Source: Corallococcus sp. AS-1-6 (GTDB lineage Bacteria > Myxococcota > Myxococcia > Myxococcales > Myxococcaceae). Taken from it: DNA of 64,000 bases. Numbering within the stretch: position 1 is the first letter of the stretch; every line of letters starts with the position of its first letter. This document shows, piece after piece, positions 26,658 through 35,479 of this stretch. The translations under genes and the position numbers were made by a program. Below the pieces are notes generated by a model. It worked only from the letters and a program-made list of their open reading frames with translations, ran no database searches and had not been told where the DNA came from. Location of the stretch: contig NZ_JAIQDE010000005.1 in the NCBI RefSeq assembly GCF_020037015.1, positions 124,001 through 188,000 of the forward strand, written 5' to 3'.

Positions 26658-27052
26658 CGCTTCACCCGCTGCTTGTCCTTGGGCACCACGCACGTGCCCG
26701 AAGCGCGGCACACCACCACCGCCTCCGGCAGCACGTCCGCCGCCGAGTCGTTCACGTCCGGCCGGGGCTTGATGACCTTGCGGGCCTCGAAGCGCATCTT
26801 CCGCGACGTGTTGCCCTCGCTGACGATCTCGCCCTCCGCCTCGATGAAGTCCCCCGCGTACACCGGGGCCAGGAACTCCACGGAGTCGTAGGCGCGGAAC
26901 AGGCCCTCGTCGCCGTCGGAGCGGATGCACAGCTCCGTGGCCACGTCCCCGAACAGACCGAGCATCCGCGCCCCGTCCACCAGGTTGCCGCCGTAGTGCG
27001 CGTCGTGGCTGCCCATGCGCAGCCGCAGTACCGCCTTCGTGCCCGTGCTCAC
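26654..27052 (-). CDS. kal: 3-aminobutyryl-CoA ammonia-lyase
   Basis: Removes ammonia from L-3-aminobutyryl-CoA to form crotonyl-CoA. The 132-residue hot-dog-fold protein begins with GTG ([13 protein letters not shown]), which overlaps the kamE stop by four bases (GTGA). Features seen: [27 protein letters not shown] and [18 protein letters not shown], characteristic of this small ammonia-lyase. It is flanked by kamE and kce with overlapping ends on both sides, a fully coupled arrangement. Confidence 0.9.
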   Translation of the reverse strand: MSTGTKAVLRLRMGSHDAHYGGNLVDGARMLGLFGDVATELCIRSDGDEGLFRAYDSVEFLAPVYAGDFIEAEGEIVSEGNTSRKMRFEARKVIKPRPDVNDSAADVLPEAVVVCRASGTCVVPKDKQRVKR

Positions 27053-27834
27053 GAGGGTTCCCCCTGGTAGTGGGAGTCCGCGGACTCCGTGCCTTCCTTC
27101 TTCATCACCGCGTGCACGATGTAGTTCGCCACGTCGGACGGCTTGGTGCCCGGCCCGAAGCCCGCGTCGAAGCCCAGCTCCAGCGCCAGCTTGTGGTCCA
27201 CGCGCGGCCCGCCCAACAGCAGCAGCGTCTTGCCGTGGATGCCCGCCGCCTTCGCCGCGTCGATGAACTGACGCGAGTTGTCCTTGTGCACGTCGCGCTG
27301 CGTGACGACCTGCGAGACGAGGATGGCGTCCGCGTGCTTCGCGGTGGCCTTCTTGATCAGGTCCTCGTTGGGCACCTGGCTGCCCAGGTTGAAGGCCTCG
27401 AAGCCCGGGTAGCGCTCCAGGCCGTAGTCGCCCGCGTAGCCCTTCATGTTGAGGATGGCGTCGATGCCCACCGTGTGCGTGTCCGTGCCCGTGCACGCAC
27501 CGAAGACGACGATGCGCCGGCGCACCTTCTCCTTGATGAGCGCGTTGAGGTCGTCGAACCCCATCTTGCGCACCACCACCTCCGGCACGTCGATCTCCGC
27601 GTAGTCCAGCGTCACGTTGGAGCGGGCGTAGACGACGAAGAACGTGTACTGGTCCGCCGCGCGCTCGGCGGCGGCCACCTTCACGTCCGTGAAGCCCATC
27701 TTCTTCGTGAACTGGGCGGCGGCCTCCTTGGCCTTCTCCGACAACGGCACGGGCAGCGTGAATGACAGCTGCACCATGCCGTCGTCGCGACGGTCGCCGT
27801 AGGGGCGGATGATCTGCTTGCTCGGCTTCACCAT
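27049..27834 (-). CDS. kamE: Lysine 5,6-aminomutase beta subunit
   Basis: The beta subunit of the adenosylcobalamin- and PLP-dependent mutase that shifts the terminal amino group of beta-lysine to give 3,5-diaminohexanoate. The cobalamin motif DxHxxG is seen as D118-T-H120-T-V-G123, so H120 should be the lower cobalt ligand. Lys131 in NMKGYAG stands eleven residues later, the same spacing as the PLP-binding lysine in the clostridial enzyme. Length 261 is normal. Unusually, one exported-protein gene separates it from kamD; the gap to that gene is four bases. Confidence 0.95.
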   Translation of the reverse strand: MVKPSKQIIRPYGDRRDDGMVQLSFTLPVPLSEKAKEAAAQFTKKMGFTDVKVAAAERAADQYTFFVVYARSNVTLDYAEIDVPEVVVRKMGFDDLNALIKEKVRRRIVVFGACTGTDTHTVGIDAILNMKGYAGDYGLERYPGFEAFNLGSQVPNEDLIKKATAKHADAILVSQVVTQRDVHKDNSRQFIDAAKAAGIHGKTLLLLGGPRVDHKLALELGFDAGFGPGTKPSDVANYIVHAVMKKEGTESADSHYQGEPS

Positions 27835-27838
27835 CGAA

Positions 27839-28324
27839 CTAGCCCTTCTTGCCCTTGGGCGGCGTGAACGACACGCTGGTGCCCACCTTCTCGGCCACCG
27901 CGGCGAAACGGTCCTTCTTGCCCTGCTCCATGTAGAAGACCACCGACCACGTCGTCTTCCCGTTGCAGCCCACGTACGTGACGGTGTCCACGTTGCCGCT
28001 GCCGTCCGGCGCCGCGTCCGTGTCCGTCTTGGTGGCCGCCGGCTGACCGCCGACCTTCAACATGGTCCAGCTGTCGCCGCCCATGTTCGCGAGGATCTTC
28101 GTGCGGCACAGCTCCGCCTTCATGCCCGCGGTCTGCACCGTGCCCACGTCCACCATGAAGTACGCGTCGCCGGAGGGCGCCAGGAACTTCTCGGAGCCGT
28201 CCACGTTGGAGCGCGTCCACGCCGCCGGCGCCTTCAGCGCGATGTTCTTCACCGTCACGCTGCTCAACGCATCCGCGCTGCCACCCGCGGCCATCATCAC
28301 AGCCACGAAAGTACCCAGGATCAT
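27839..28324 (-). CDS. Exported protein inside the kamDE operon
   Basis: A 161-residue protein of unknown function lying between the genes of the two mutase subunits. It begins MILGTFVAVMMAAGGSADAL, a short but plausible signal peptide, followed by a small globular domain (LKAPAAWTRSNVDGSEKFLAPSGDAYFMVDVG) with two Cys (LCRTKI and YVGCNGK) that could form a disulfide. Its ATG overlaps the kamD stop by four bases, so it is translated from the mutase message. KamDE works in the cytoplasm, so an exported partner is unexpected. No family was recognised. Confidence 0.7.
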   Translation of the reverse strand: MILGTFVAVMMAAGGSADALSSVTVKNIALKAPAAWTRSNVDGSEKFLAPSGDAYFMVDVGTVQTAGMKAELCRTKILANMGGDSWTMLKVGGQPAATKTDTDAAPDGSGNVDTVTYVGCNGKTTWSVVFYMEQGKKDRFAAVAEKVGTSVSFTPPKGKKG

Positions 28325-29871
28325 GACGCCTCCAGCATTTCCAGGAACGGGTTGAAGTAATCCGGCGCCTTCTCCAGCACGCCGTCCAGGCCCTTGCCAC
28401 CGGTCTCCTCGCGCTTCACGTCGCCGAAGCGCCCCTTGCCGATGGCCGCCACCATGCCCTCGGTGTGGCACTCGCGCAGCAGCTCCTCCGCCTTGGCGAA
28501 GACCTCCCGCGCGCGGTTGGCGATCTTCCCGTCCTCGCGGACGGTGAACTCCTCGTCGATGCCGCGGGCCGCGCGGTGGATGTACGACGCGGACTTGAGC
28601 GCCACGTACCGGTCCGCGAGCAGCGGCGTGTGCATGGCCTCCGTCATCATGCCCAAGAGCTGGATGCCCTGCCGCGTCCAGATGGCCACCAGGTCCGCCA
28701 TCACGTCGTACGCGTGGCTGAAGAAGATGTCCGTCTCCTTGTGCTTCGTGGGCGGCATGTACTTGAGCGGCGCGTCCGGGAAGCAGCGGCGCACCAGCAT
28801 CGCCTGCGACAGCTCCAGCAGCAGCGTGTCGTCGCGGTACGGGTCGATCTCGTACGAGTGCCCGATGCCCAGCTGCCAGTCCTTGAGGCCCGCGCGCTTG
28901 GCGAAGCACTCGTTGATGAACTGGCTGGCGATGACGGTGTGGGCCGCGTCGTAGGCGTCCGCGGTGGTGATGTAGTTGTCCTCGCCGGTGTTGATGATGA
29001 TGCCGGCCAGGGCGCAGATGCGGCGGCTGAAGTACTGGTCGATGAACGTCCGCCGCATGTTGATGTCGCGGAAGAGGATGCCGTACATCGCGTCGTTGAG
29101 GAGCATGTCCAGCCGCTCGTACGCCGCGCAGAAGGCGATCTCCGACATGCACAGGCCGGACGAGTAGTTGGTCAACTGGATGTAGCGCTTGAGCTTGCGG
29201 CTCTCGTCGTCCAGGGCCTCGCGCATCACGCGGAAGTTCTCCTGGGTGGCGTAGGTGCCGCCGTAGCCCTCCGTCGTCGCGCCGTGGGGCACGTAGTCCA
29301 GCAGCGACTGCGCCGTGGAGCGGATGACCGCGATGACGTCCGCGCCCGCCTGGGCCGCGGCGCGCGCCTGGTCCACGTCGTCGTAGATGTTGCCGGTGGC
29401 GACGATGACGTACTTGTGCGGCGCGGGCGACATGGGGAACTGCTCGCGCAGGGCGTTGCGCTGCGCGATGCGGGCCTTGAGCTCCGTCATCGCCGCGCGG
29501 GCCTCCTCGCGCACGGCGTCGCGCAGGTTGGCCTCCATCTCCGGAGACAGCGCGCCCAGCTTGTCCGTGGGCAGCGCGGTGATGCGCTCCACGGCGTCCA
29601 GCGGACTGCTGGCGCCCAGTTGCAGCGCGCGGCCGTACCAGTACGCCGCGCCCCGGTTGAGCACCCCGGCGGACTTCAGCTTGTCCACCATGAGGTTGGC
29701 CAGCGGTACGCCGCGCGCACCCGCGCCGGAGATTCCAAAGAAGCGCAAGACGGTGCGCTCATTGGAGACAGTGGTGTTGCGTTGGATGAGGTCGAAGATC
29801 GGATTGACGATCTCGTCCGCCAGCTTGCGCGCCTCGGCAATCCGCGCGTCGTCGATAAACGGGCCTGACAT
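28321..29871 (-). CDS. kamD: Lysine 5,6-aminomutase alpha subunit
   Basis: The 516-residue alpha subunit that binds PLP phosphate and the adenosyl group and forms the catalytic barrel with KamE. Recognised by overall similarity: KYVIVATGNIYDDVDQA, VIRSTAQSLLDYVPHGA, TTEGYGGTYATQENFRVMR and YSSGLCMSEIAFCAAYERLD. It is the first gene of the leftward operon kamD, exported protein, kamE, kal, kce. The first step enzyme, lysine 2,3-aminomutase (KamA), is not in the window, while the next enzyme, Kdd, is encoded 4.6 kb upstream. Confidence 0.95.
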   Translation of the reverse strand: MSGPFIDDARIAEARKLADEIVNPIFDLIQRNTTVSNERTVLRFFGISGAGARGVPLANLMVDKLKSAGVLNRGAAYWYGRALQLGASSPLDAVERITALPTDKLGALSPEMEANLRDAVREEARAAMTELKARIAQRNALREQFPMSPAPHKYVIVATGNIYDDVDQARAAAQAGADVIAVIRSTAQSLLDYVPHGATTEGYGGTYATQENFRVMREALDDESRKLKRYIQLTNYSSGLCMSEIAFCAAYERLDMLLNDAMYGILFRDINMRRTFIDQYFSRRICALAGIIINTGEDNYITTADAYDAAHTVIASQFINECFAKRAGLKDWQLGIGHSYEIDPYRDDTLLLELSQAMLVRRCFPDAPLKYMPPTKHKETDIFFSHAYDVMADLVAIWTRQGIQLLGMMTEAMHTPLLADRYVALKSASYIHRAARGIDEEFTVREDGKIANRAREVFAKAEELLRECHTEGMVAAIGKGRFGDVKREETGGKGLDGVLEKAPDYFNPFLEMLEAS

Positions 29872-30198
29872 GCGCGCACCCTACCCGAGCCCCGCGTCCT
29901 TCGGCTCAAGAACGCGGGCCCCCGCACCGTCAGCGAACGATGCCGCACCGCGCCTCTTGAATGGCGAGAAGCATCACGTGGAGGCCGCGCCTCCCCAGGC
30001 CCCACCGAAATCTCGCGGCGGCCCTTCACACCGAAAAGACGGTGGACGCCGGCACCGGCCAATCGGTGAATCCACCGAACCGCCGGTGGGCGCGGCCGCC
30101 CCAAGGCCTTCAACCCATTGAAAACACAGGAGTCGGATGGGCGGCATGGGGCGTGCTTTGGGGGATGGCGCGGTCCCCCGTAACCCAAGGAGCACCCC
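29872..30198. other. Divergent intergenic region kamD / catalase
   Basis: These 327 bases separate the leftward lysine operon from the rightward catalase gene and must hold both promoters. By eye I see an inverted repeat CCCGCGT...ACGCGGG (about 29894-29921) in the kamD leader and a short palindrome CACCG-GCCAAT-CGGTG at 30053-30068, a possible operator. No confident -35/-10 pair was found for either direction. AAGGAG sits before the catalase TTG start. Confidence 0.4.
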
Positions 30199-31743
30199 TT
30201 GAACCGACGCTCGTTGATGCTCGCCGTCCTGCTGTCTGGCGCTCCCGTCCTCGCCGCCGGCAACCCTCCCCCCATCACCACCGACTCGGGCGCGCCGCTG
30301 GGCACGAACCAGAGCTCCAAGACGGCCGGCCCCCGGGGCGGCATCCTCCTGGAGGACTTCGCCCTCATCGAGAAGCTCGCGAGATTCGACCGTGAGCGCA
30401 TCCCGGAGCGCGTGGTGCACGCGCGCGGCGTGGGCGCGTACGGCACCTTCGAGAGCTACGGGGACTTCTCCCAGCTCACGCGCGCGTCCGTCTTCTCCCA
30501 GAAGGGCAAGAAGACGCCGATGTTCGTGCGCTTCTCCACGGTCATCCACCCCAGCGGCTCCCCGGAGACGCTGCGCGACCCGCGCGGCTTCGCGCTGAAG
30601 TTCTTCACGGACGAGGGCAACTGGGACCTGGTCGGCAACAACCTGCCCGTCTTCTTCATCCGTGACGCCATCAAGTTCCCGGACATGGTGCACTCGCTGA
30701 AGCCGTCCCCGGTCACCAACCGGCAGGACCCGAACCGCTTCTTCGACTTCTTCAGCCACCAGCCGGAATCCACGCACATGCTGACCCAGCTCTATTCGGA
30801 CCTGGGCATCCCGGCGAACTACCGGCAGATGGACGGCAACGGCGTGCACGCCTTCAAGTTCGTCAACGCGAAGGGCCAGGTGAAGTACGTCAAGTTCAAC
30901 TGGAAGTCGCAGCAGGGCGTGAAGGGCCTCACCGTGGAGGAGGCCACGAAGCTGGGCGGCGAGGACTTCCAGCACGCAACGCACGACCTCTACACGAGCA
31001 TCCAGGCCGGGAAGTTCCCCTCGTGGGAGCTGAGCGTGCAGGTGCTGGATCCCAAGGACCTGGACGGCTTCACGTTCGATCCGCTGGACGCCACCAAGGA
31101 GTGGCCCAAGGACAAGCTGCCCCCGGTGAAGCTGGGCCGGTTCACCCTCAACAAGATGCCGGACAACTTCTTCGAGGAGACGGAGCAGTCCGCCTTCTCC
31201 CCGGGCGTGATGCCGCCGGGCATCGAGCCGTCCGAGGACCGGCTGCTGCAGGGCCGCCTCTTCTCCTACGCGGACACGCAGCGCTACCGCCTGGGCGCCA
31301 ACTACCTGTCACTGCCGGTGAACCGTGCGCGCGCCCCGGTGAACAACAACAGCCAGGCCGGCGCGATGAACAGCGGCCACACGAAGTCGGACGTGAACTA
31401 CGAGCCCAGCATCACGCGCGAGACGCAGGACACGCCCGCCGCCCTCTTCTCCAACGCGCCGCTCACCGGCACCACGCAGCAGCGCCCCATCGAGAAGACG
31501 GACAACTTCGCGCAGGCGGGCGCCTTCTGGTCCGCGCTCGACGCGGGCGGCAAGGAGCGGCTCATCCAGAACCTGGCCGGCGACCTGGGCCAGGTGCGCG
31601 ACGCGAAGGTCAAGGCGCGCATGGTGGGCCACTTCTACGCGGCCAACGCGGACTACGGCGCGCGACTGGCCAAGGCCGTGAACGTGAAGCTGGACGACGC
31701 GAAGGCCACCCTCGCCCCGCTCGCCACCCAAAGCGTGCCGTGA
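30199..31743 (+). CDS. Exported monofunctional haem catalase
   Basis: Converts hydrogen peroxide to water and oxygen. The 514-residue protein starts with TTG after AAGGAG, and its N terminus (RRSLMLAVLLSGAPVLAAG) is a signal peptide, so it should act in the periplasm or outside. The catalase signatures are complete: distal His74 in RVVHARG, Asn in GNNLPVFFIRD, and the haem-ligand Tyr357 in RLFSYADTQRYRLG. The size places it among small-subunit catalases. The membrane ankyrin gene 79 bases downstream is a typical partner. Confidence 0.93.
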   Translation: MNRRSLMLAVLLSGAPVLAAGNPPPITTDSGAPLGTNQSSKTAGPRGGILLEDFALIEKLARFDRERIPERVVHARGVGAYGTFESYGDFSQLTRASVFSQKGKKTPMFVRFSTVIHPSGSPETLRDPRGFALKFFTDEGNWDLVGNNLPVFFIRDAIKFPDMVHSLKPSPVTNRQDPNRFFDFFSHQPESTHMLTQLYSDLGIPANYRQMDGNGVHAFKFVNAKGQVKYVKFNWKSQQGVKGLTVEEATKLGGEDFQHATHDLYTSIQAGKFPSWELSVQVLDPKDLDGFTFDPLDATKEWPKDKLPPVKLGRFTLNKMPDNFFEETEQSAFSPGVMPPGIEPSEDRLLQGRLFSYADTQRYRLGANYLSLPVNRARAPVNNNSQAGAMNSGHTKSDVNYEPSITRETQDTPAALFSNAPLTGTTQQRPIEKTDNFAQAGAFWSALDAGGKERLIQNLAGDLGQVRDAKVKARMVGHFYAANADYGARLAKAVNVKLDDAKATLAPLATQSVP

Positions 31744-31754
31744 CCTGACGCACC

Positions 31755-31783
31755 GGGGCCGCCGGTGACGCCACGGCGGCCCC
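31755..31783 (+). other. GC-rich hairpin between catalase and ankyrin genes
   Basis: GGGGCCGCCG (31755-31764) and CGGCGGCCCC (31774-31783) form a perfect ten-base stem with a nine-base loop, followed by a run of C rather than T. It may attenuate or stabilise the catalase message; without a T tract I do not call it a terminator. Confidence 0.5.
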
Positions 31784-31822
31784 GCCCCCCCCCTTCACCC
31801 TACCTTCGCTGGAGATGCCCTC

Positions 31823-32440
31823 ATGGTTCGCAAGCTGCTGCTCGGTTCGCTGGGTCTGGTGATGCTGGTGTGCACGGTGCTGACCGCCGCGTGGATGTCC
31901 CTGCGCGCCCCGGCGACGCCCGCCGGACGGCTGCTCGCCACCAGCGACGCGGAGCGCTACCTGCTCGCCGCCGCGCGCGAAGGCGAGACGGACATCGTCC
32001 AGGGGCTCATCCAGGCCGGCACGCCCGTGGAGGCCCGCGACGCGCGGGGCTTCTCCCCCCTCATCCTCGCCGCCTACCACGGCCACCCCCGGACGGTGCG
32101 CGCGCTGCTCGACGCCGGGGCGGACGCGTGCGCGGGCGACAGCCGGGGCAACACCGCCCTCATGGGCGCCGCCTTCAAGGGCTACGCGGACGTGGTGAAG
32201 CTGCTCTCCGCCCAGCCCTGCGCGGTGGACCAGACCAACCGCCTGGGCCAGACGGCCCTGATGTTCGCCGTCCTCTTCGGCCGCACGGAGGTGGCCGACC
32301 AACTGCGCCACCAGGGCGCCTCCCCCGCATTGCGCGACGCCAGCGGCCGCTCCGCGGAGGATTGGGCCCGGACCCAGAGCCCCGCCGCCCCCGTGGCGCC
32401 CGCCCCGCTTCCGGAAGCCCCCACCTCACAGGTGCGCTGA
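31823..32440 (+). CDS. Membrane-anchored ankyrin-repeat protein
   Basis: A 205-residue protein with an N-terminal signal or anchor (KLLLGSLGLVMLVCTVLTAAW), then about five ankyrin repeats (GETDIVQGLIQAGTPVEARDARGFSPLILAAYHGH, then units ending NTALMGAAFKGY and QTALMFAVLFGR) and an Ala/Pro-rich tail. Periplasmic ankyrin proteins next to catalase genes are known in Pseudomonas (AnkB with KatB) and Campylobacter, where they support catalase activity or haem supply. The same role is likely here because the catalase is also exported. Confidence 0.88.
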   Translation: MVRKLLLGSLGLVMLVCTVLTAAWMSLRAPATPAGRLLATSDAERYLLAAAREGETDIVQGLIQAGTPVEARDARGFSPLILAAYHGHPRTVRALLDAGADACAGDSRGNTALMGAAFKGYADVVKLLSAQPCAVDQTNRLGQTALMFAVLFGRTEVADQLRHQGASPALRDASGRSAEDWARTQSPAAPVAPAPLPEAPTSQVR

Positions 32441-32610
32441 AGTCCGCGCGCCAGGGAAGGGCCGCCTGTCAGCCGCCCCGGCCACCAGCCATCCCCAGGG
32501 GCTTCATTTCCCACCCATGGAGGTTCTGTGATGACCTACGGCAGTGAGATTAGTCGGATTAATAAGCACTTTGCGTGGCATACAAAAATACCGAAACATT
32601 CTGCTTAATC

Positions 32611-32641
32611 TTGACTCTCACAGGGGGTCCTACCGCATAAC
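32611..32641 (+). promoter_or_regulatory. Candidate promoter of the GH18 lipoprotein gene
   Basis: TTGACT at 32611-32616 matches the sigma-70 -35 box in five of six bases; CATAAC at 32636-32641 is a 4-of-6 -10 match, though the spacing of 19 is long. It lies 28 bases before the ATG, inside a distinctly AT-rich stretch (about 32535-32645) that contrasts with the rest of the window. The ribosome site would be AGGAG at 32657-32661. Confidence 0.35.
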
Positions 32642-32668
32642 ATCCCGCGTCCGATCAGGAGTGCGGGA

Positions 32669-34444
32669 ATGAACAGCCATTGGTCAAAGCCGTTGCAGCG
32701 ATGTGTGGTTTTGGCACTCGCGGGGATGTTGGGCGGTTGTGATTTCGGCATGGGCCCGGACAAGGAGGAAGTCCCTCCCGCCGCGCCCGAGGCCCCACAA
32801 CAGGTCGTCGCGCAGCCGGCGGACGCTTCCGCCCTGGTGACGTGGACGGTGCCGCCCAAGGATGGAGGCAGCCCGATCCTCTACTACGTGGTGCGCTGCC
32901 TCCCCGAGTGTGGCGGCGCGCTGGTGAACGCGCCCGACACGCAGGCCACCATCCGGGGGCTGAACAACGCCTTCCCCTACGCCTTCAAGGTCGCCGCGGT
33001 GAACGCGATGGGCGAGGGCCCGGGCTCCATGAACTCCGAAATCGTCACGCCCCAGGCGGGCATGACCATCGCGAGCCCCACGGTGCCGGGGCAGCCGCGC
33101 GCGGTGAATCCCACGGCGGGCAATGGACAGGCCTACGTGAGCTGGCTGGCCCCGGCGAGCTTCGGGGGACGGCCCTTGAGCTACTACAAGATCATGGCGG
33201 AGCCGGGTGGCCTCACCCAGCGGGTGAACGCCCCCTCCTCCGGGATGCTGTTCGAGGGCCTCGCCAACGGCACCGCGTACACCTTCAGCGTCTGCGCGGC
33301 CAATGAGATGGGCGAGGGCCCCTGCACCCGGGCATCCGCGCCCGTGTCGCCGCGGAGCGGTGGCGCCCCGGTCAGTTGGGTCATGGGCTACTGGGTGGGC
33401 TACCAGAAGGACCTCTACCCTGCGGAAACCGTGGACATGTCGCTGCTCACGCACGTGGCCATGGGACGCATCCGGCCGAAGGGGGATGGCACGGTCATCA
33501 AGCTCTTCGACATCAGCGAACACGAGGGACCGATCCAGGCCCGGAAGATCGCGGAGCAGGCGCACGCCGCGGGCAAGAAGGCCCTGCTGATGCTGGGCGG
33601 CATGGATGAGCACGCGGGCTTCAAGGGCGCGACGGAGACGGTCGAGAAGCGCCGGAACTTCGCCCGCGCCATCGTCGAAGCCGTCCACGAGTTCGGCTAC
33701 GACGGCGTCGACGTGGACTGGGAGCCCATCATCCTGCCGGAGGATGGGCCGCCGCTGCTCGCCCTCCTGGACGACCTGCGTGCCCTGGACGACAAGCTCA
33801 TCATCACCGTGCCCGTGGGCTGGGTGAACTCCAACTTCGGCCTGAACAAGGAGGAGAAGGCGTTCTACCCCCAGCTTGTGGCCCGCGTCGATCAGCTCAA
33901 CATCATGTCGTACAAGATGAGCGGCGACTGGGCGGATTGGGGGGTGTGGCATTCCAGCCCGCTCTTCGGTGACACCCTGGCCCACCCCACCTCCGTCTCC
34001 AGCTCCGTGAAGGCGTACCTCGATGCGGGCATCCCCGCGCAGCGCCTGGGCGTCGGCACCGGCTTCTTCGGAACCTGCTGGAAGAACGCCACCGAGCCTG
34101 GCCAGCCCGTGGACGGCCCCAACAATCCGTATGAAGAGCAGAGCGACAACAGGATGAGCTACGCCAACATCCAGAAGGAGTACCTGCCCAAGATGAAGTA
34201 CATCTGGGACGCCACGGCGCGGGTGCCCTACCTCTCCGACGCCGACGCGAAGGGCCCGCAGTCCTGCAACTTCATCTCCTATGAGGACATCGCCTCCGTG
34301 ACGGAGAAGGGCCGCTGGACGCGGGAGCAGGGCCTGGGGGGCGCCATCATCTGGACCATCAACCAGGGCCACATCAATGCGGCCCCGGCGGGTGAGAAGG
34401 ATCCACTCCTCAAGGCCGTGCACGCGGCCTTCCTCAAGCCCTAG
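32669..34444 (+). CDS. GH18 family lipoprotein with two fibronectin type III domains
   Basis: A 591-residue lipoprotein (signal ending MLGGC). Two FN3 domains occupy about 38-130 and 135-228 (ALVTWTVPPKDGGSPILYYVV and AYVSWLAPASFGGRPLSYYKI), followed by a GH18 barrel from about 235 to the end. The catalytic motif DGVDVDWE is intact at 345-352, with Glu352 as proton donor, and NIMSYKMSG corresponds to the M-x-Y motif. It should cleave chitin-like or N-acetylglucosamine polymers at the cell surface, fitting a predator of fungi and bacteria. Its stop codon shares CTAG with the convergent kdd gene. Confidence 0.9.
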   Translation: MNSHWSKPLQRCVVLALAGMLGGCDFGMGPDKEEVPPAAPEAPQQVVAQPADASALVTWTVPPKDGGSPILYYVVRCLPECGGALVNAPDTQATIRGLNNAFPYAFKVAAVNAMGEGPGSMNSEIVTPQAGMTIASPTVPGQPRAVNPTAGNGQAYVSWLAPASFGGRPLSYYKIMAEPGGLTQRVNAPSSGMLFEGLANGTAYTFSVCAANEMGEGPCTRASAPVSPRSGGAPVSWVMGYWVGYQKDLYPAETVDMSLLTHVAMGRIRPKGDGTVIKLFDISEHEGPIQARKIAEQAHAAGKKALLMLGGMDEHAGFKGATETVEKRRNFARAIVEAVHEFGYDGVDVDWEPIILPEDGPPLLALLDDLRALDDKLIITVPVGWVNSNFGLNKEEKAFYPQLVARVDQLNIMSYKMSGDWADWGVWHSSPLFGDTLAHPTSVSSSVKAYLDAGIPAQRLGVGTGFFGTCWKNATEPGQPVDGPNNPYEEQSDNRMSYANIQKEYLPKMKYIWDATARVPYLSDADAKGPQSCNFISYEDIASVTEKGRWTREQGLGGAIIWTINQGHINAAPAGEKDPLLKAVHAAFLKP

Positions 34445-35466
34445 ACGTAGCGGGACTCGAAGAGCTGGCGCAGCGACGGTTCGGTGCGCAGGAGGTCCAG
34501 CGTGAGGGCGGCGTGGTTCGGCACGTAGCCATTGCCCACGAGCATGGTGACGTCCTTGCCCACGCCCTCCGCGCCCAGGGCCGCCGTGGTGAAGCTGGTG
34601 GCCATGGAGAAGAAGATGACCGTGCCGCCGTCCTTCACGGACAGCAGGGACGCCATCTCCGTGTTGCCCACGCTGGCGCAGTTGACGACCAGGTCGCAGA
34701 GCTGACCGCCCGTCGCCTTCGCCACGGCCTCCATCACGTCCACGCCCTGGGTGGCGTCCACCTTGAGGGCCTCGTCGCACAGGCCGATGGCGGACAGCGC
34801 GTCCAGCGCCTTCTGGGAGATGTCCAGCGCCAGCAGCTTGCCGCGGCTCTCCAGGCTGCGGCGGGCCTGCGCCAGGCACAGCGCGCCGCTCTTGCCCGCG
34901 CCCAGCACCGCCACCGTCATGCCCGGGCGCACGTGGCGCGCCACCAGCGCGGGCGCGCCGCAGACGTCCAGCGCCGCCAGGGACAGCGTGTCCGGCATGT
35001 CCTCCGGGAGCTTCGCGTAGATGCCGCTGGCGAAGAGCAGCGCGTGGCCGCGGATGTCCACGCGGTCGATGTCCGCGTGCACCGCCTTCACCTCTTCGAT
35101 GACGAGCGGCGTGAGCGTCAGGCTCACCAGCGTGGCGATGCGGTCCCCCGGCTTGAGCACGCCGTTGGCGGGGTGCTTCGGGCCCAGCTCCTTCACGCGG
35201 CCGATGAGCATCCCGCCGGAGCCGGTGACGGGGTTCTGCATCTTGCCGCGCTCGCGGACGATGTCCTGGATGCGAGCCGCGATGCGCGCGGGATCACCGC
35301 CCACGTCGTCCTTGATCTGCTTGAAGGACGCGGCGTCGATGTTGAGGCTCTCCACGTCGATGAGCAGCTCCGCCTCGCGGCAAGGCAGCGAGGGGTCCAG
35401 CTTGCGAGCGCGCTGCGGCAGCACGCCCTTCTCTCCCATGACGCGCGACAGTCCGTAGGTATCCAT
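34441..35466 (-). CDS. kdd: L-erythro-3,5-diaminohexanoate dehydrogenase
   Basis: Oxidises 3,5-diaminohexanoate to 5-amino-3-oxohexanoate with NAD, the step between KamDE and Kce. The 341-residue protein has an alcohol-dehydrogenase-like N-terminal part (GSGGMLIGRVKELGP, LKPGDRIATLVSLTLTPL) and a Rossmann domain (MTVAVLGAGKSGALCLAQARR, VNCASVGNTEMASLL), matching Kdd over its length. It is on the same strand as the kam operon but separated from it by the rightward catalase-ankyrin-GH18 genes. It is followed upstream by an esterase gene 13 bases away. Confidence 0.92.
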   Translation of the reverse strand: MDTYGLSRVMGEKGVLPQRARKLDPSLPCREAELLIDVESLNIDAASFKQIKDDVGGDPARIAARIQDIVRERGKMQNPVTGSGGMLIGRVKELGPKHPANGVLKPGDRIATLVSLTLTPLVIEEVKAVHADIDRVDIRGHALLFASGIYAKLPEDMPDTLSLAALDVCGAPALVARHVRPGMTVAVLGAGKSGALCLAQARRSLESRGKLLALDISQKALDALSAIGLCDEALKVDATQGVDVMEAVAKATGGQLCDLVVNCASVGNTEMASLLSVKDGGTVIFFSMATSFTTAALGAEGVGKDVTMLVGNGYVPNHAALTLDLLRTEPSLRQLFESRYV

Positions 35467-35479
35467 GGGCTCCCCCTTA

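Noticed and set aside
31755-31783. GC-rich stem as an intrinsic terminator of the catalase gene
   Set aside because: The stem is strong but is followed by C, not T; kept only as a hairpin of unknown effect.
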